Origin: Veillonella infantium
GTDB lineage: Bacteria > Bacillota > Negativicutes > Veillonellales > Veillonellaceae
NCBI RefSeq assembly: GCF_002959895.1
Contig: NZ_PPDD01000008.1
Span: forward strand, 170,861-234,860
Reading direction: 5' to 3'
DNA length: 64,000 bases
Position numbers and translations under genes: made by a program. The notes below the pieces were generated by a model that was not told where the DNA came from, did not search any database, and worked only from the letters and a program-made list of their open reading frames with translations. Below are positions 63,429 through 64,000 of this stretch, one piece after another (the stretch's first letter is position 1; the number at the start of each line of letters is the position of its first letter).

Positions 63429-64000
63429 TTACGCAGTTTGTTTTGCAGTAAATAATGTTGTATTAACTCGTCCTGCTTGTATTCTGTTATGTAACTTGGC
63501 TAAATTAAATCCCATGGACAAGAGATATAGCATCTTATGCACGTTTCCACTGCCACGGTGTAAAAATCGTCTAAATCCAAGATCTTGTTTTAACACACCA
63601 AATGCGCCTTCCACTTGAATGGAACGGTTCATTCGTAATTGAATGCCTGTATCACTGAGTAGCCTATCTTGGTTCTCTGCCAATACGGTATCATACTCAG
63701 GTGTAATCTCAATTCTTTTTACTGGATTTTTTGTCGTTGCTTTTACATACCGTTGGCATTCCTTTTTGTATCCACATCGGTTACAAGACTCACAAATATA
63801 TACCTTTCGCTCAGATACAAATCCTGTTTTGTTTTCCGCCTTACGCGTGAAGGCATATTTTAATTTACGTCTTTTTGCACAGATAAATGCATCTTCTTCA
63901 GGTATATACTCCATATTACGAGCTTTGCTAATATCCTTGGTCCAAGTCCTAGTTTTCGCTTTTTCGTAATATTGAGGCTTTATACAAGATAGGTAATGGT
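63429..64000 (-). CDS. IS1182-like transposase, C-terminal part (cut by the right edge)
   Basis: The frame is open from the right edge to a stop at 63429, giving 190 residues. Segments such as KPQYYEKAKTRTWTKD, MEYIPEEDAFICAKRR and the zinc-like CESCNRCGYKKEC fit the IS1182 family (DDE transposase, IS4-related). GAFGVLKQDLGFRRFLHRG near the end contains the catalytic Glu region. The ATG at 63914 is internal and should not be taken as the start. The element's far end lies outside the window. Confidence 0.88.
   Translation of the reverse strand, partial: HYLSCIKPQYYEKAKTRTWTKDISKARNMEYIPEEDAFICAKRRKLKYAFTRKAENKTGFVSERKVYICESCNRCGYKKECQRYVKATTKNPVKRIEITPEYDTVLAENQDRLLSDTGIQLRMNRSIQVEGAFGVLKQDLGFRRFLHRGSGNVHKMLYLLSMGFNLAKLHNRIQAGRVNTTLFTAKQTA

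Noticed and set aside
63429..63914. Truncated transposase starting at the ATG at 63914
   Set aside because: The same frame continues without a stop to the window edge with family-like sequence, so it is cut by the window, not by a mutation.

Overview
The window looks like a chromosomal segment of a Veillonella species (Firmicutes, Negativicutes). It is A+T-rich, with short intergenic gaps and many hairpin/U-tract terminators. It pairs lactate-fermentation genes (an Ldh2-type 2-hydroxyacid dehydrogenase beside an LctP lactate permease) with glutamate dehydrogenase, amino-acid transporters, B12-controlled transport and a diderm-style set of secreted proteins. The genus call rests on protein content and style, because no rRNA is present.

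Layout. 1-4 kb (minus): DUF711 protein (cut by the left edge), ACT protein, phosphoglucomutase, YitT membrane protein. 4.2-8.9 kb (plus): ispE with an overlapping GntR regulator, a Na+/alanine-type symporter, and a Glu/Leu-type dehydrogenase. 9-17.6 kb (minus): queT behind a preQ1 riboswitch, a large palindromic RNA-like element, queC, exonuclease III, a sulfurtransferase, small membrane or secreted unknowns, then a PLD-helicase-DUF3427 gene with a Nudix partner. 17.9 kb (plus): a DUF3829 protein. 18.9-26.3 kb (minus): an Opp/Nik-type ABC transporter. Its five-gene operon sits behind a cobalamin riboswitch, and a second paralogous binding protein has its own promoter. Both promoters carry TACCC-N4/5-GGGTA palindromes. 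26.7-32.4 kb (minus): potE, argGH, a monofunctional transglycosylase. 32.7 kb (plus): a CsoR/RcnR-family sensor. 33.2-35.3 kb (minus): ptsI and ptsH. 35.6-40.9 kb (plus): dapF, an NhaC-type antiporter, fruK and fruA; with ptsI/ptsH these form a complete fructose PTS.

41-45.8 kb: two related secreted proteins (minus, a family shared with the gene at 13.6 kb) face a 1124-residue exported protein (plus) that joins a TolA-like coiled coil to a tannase-like serine hydrolase. 46-59.6 kb (minus): cysK with a cysteine-free Rrf2 (CymR-like) regulator, ahpC, argS-pyrG and neighbours, a lipoprotein cyclophilin, a HAD phosphatase, an iron-type alcohol dehydrogenase, brnQ, and an orphan molybdopterin oxidoreductase. 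60.2-63.2 kb (plus): the lactate dehydrogenase/transhydrogenase candidate and lactate permease. The right edge is an IS1182-like transposase whose frame stays open to the boundary.

The main points to follow up are: (1) the transporter under joint control of a B12 riboswitch and a metal-sensor-like operator; (2) the coiled-coil/tannase-like fusion with its divergent secreted-protein pair; (3) the 210-nt structured element upstream of the preQ1-queT unit; (4) the lactate locus as a candidate for the malate-lactate transhydrogenase known biochemically in Veillonella. No rRNA, tRNA, CRISPR array or prophage was recognised.
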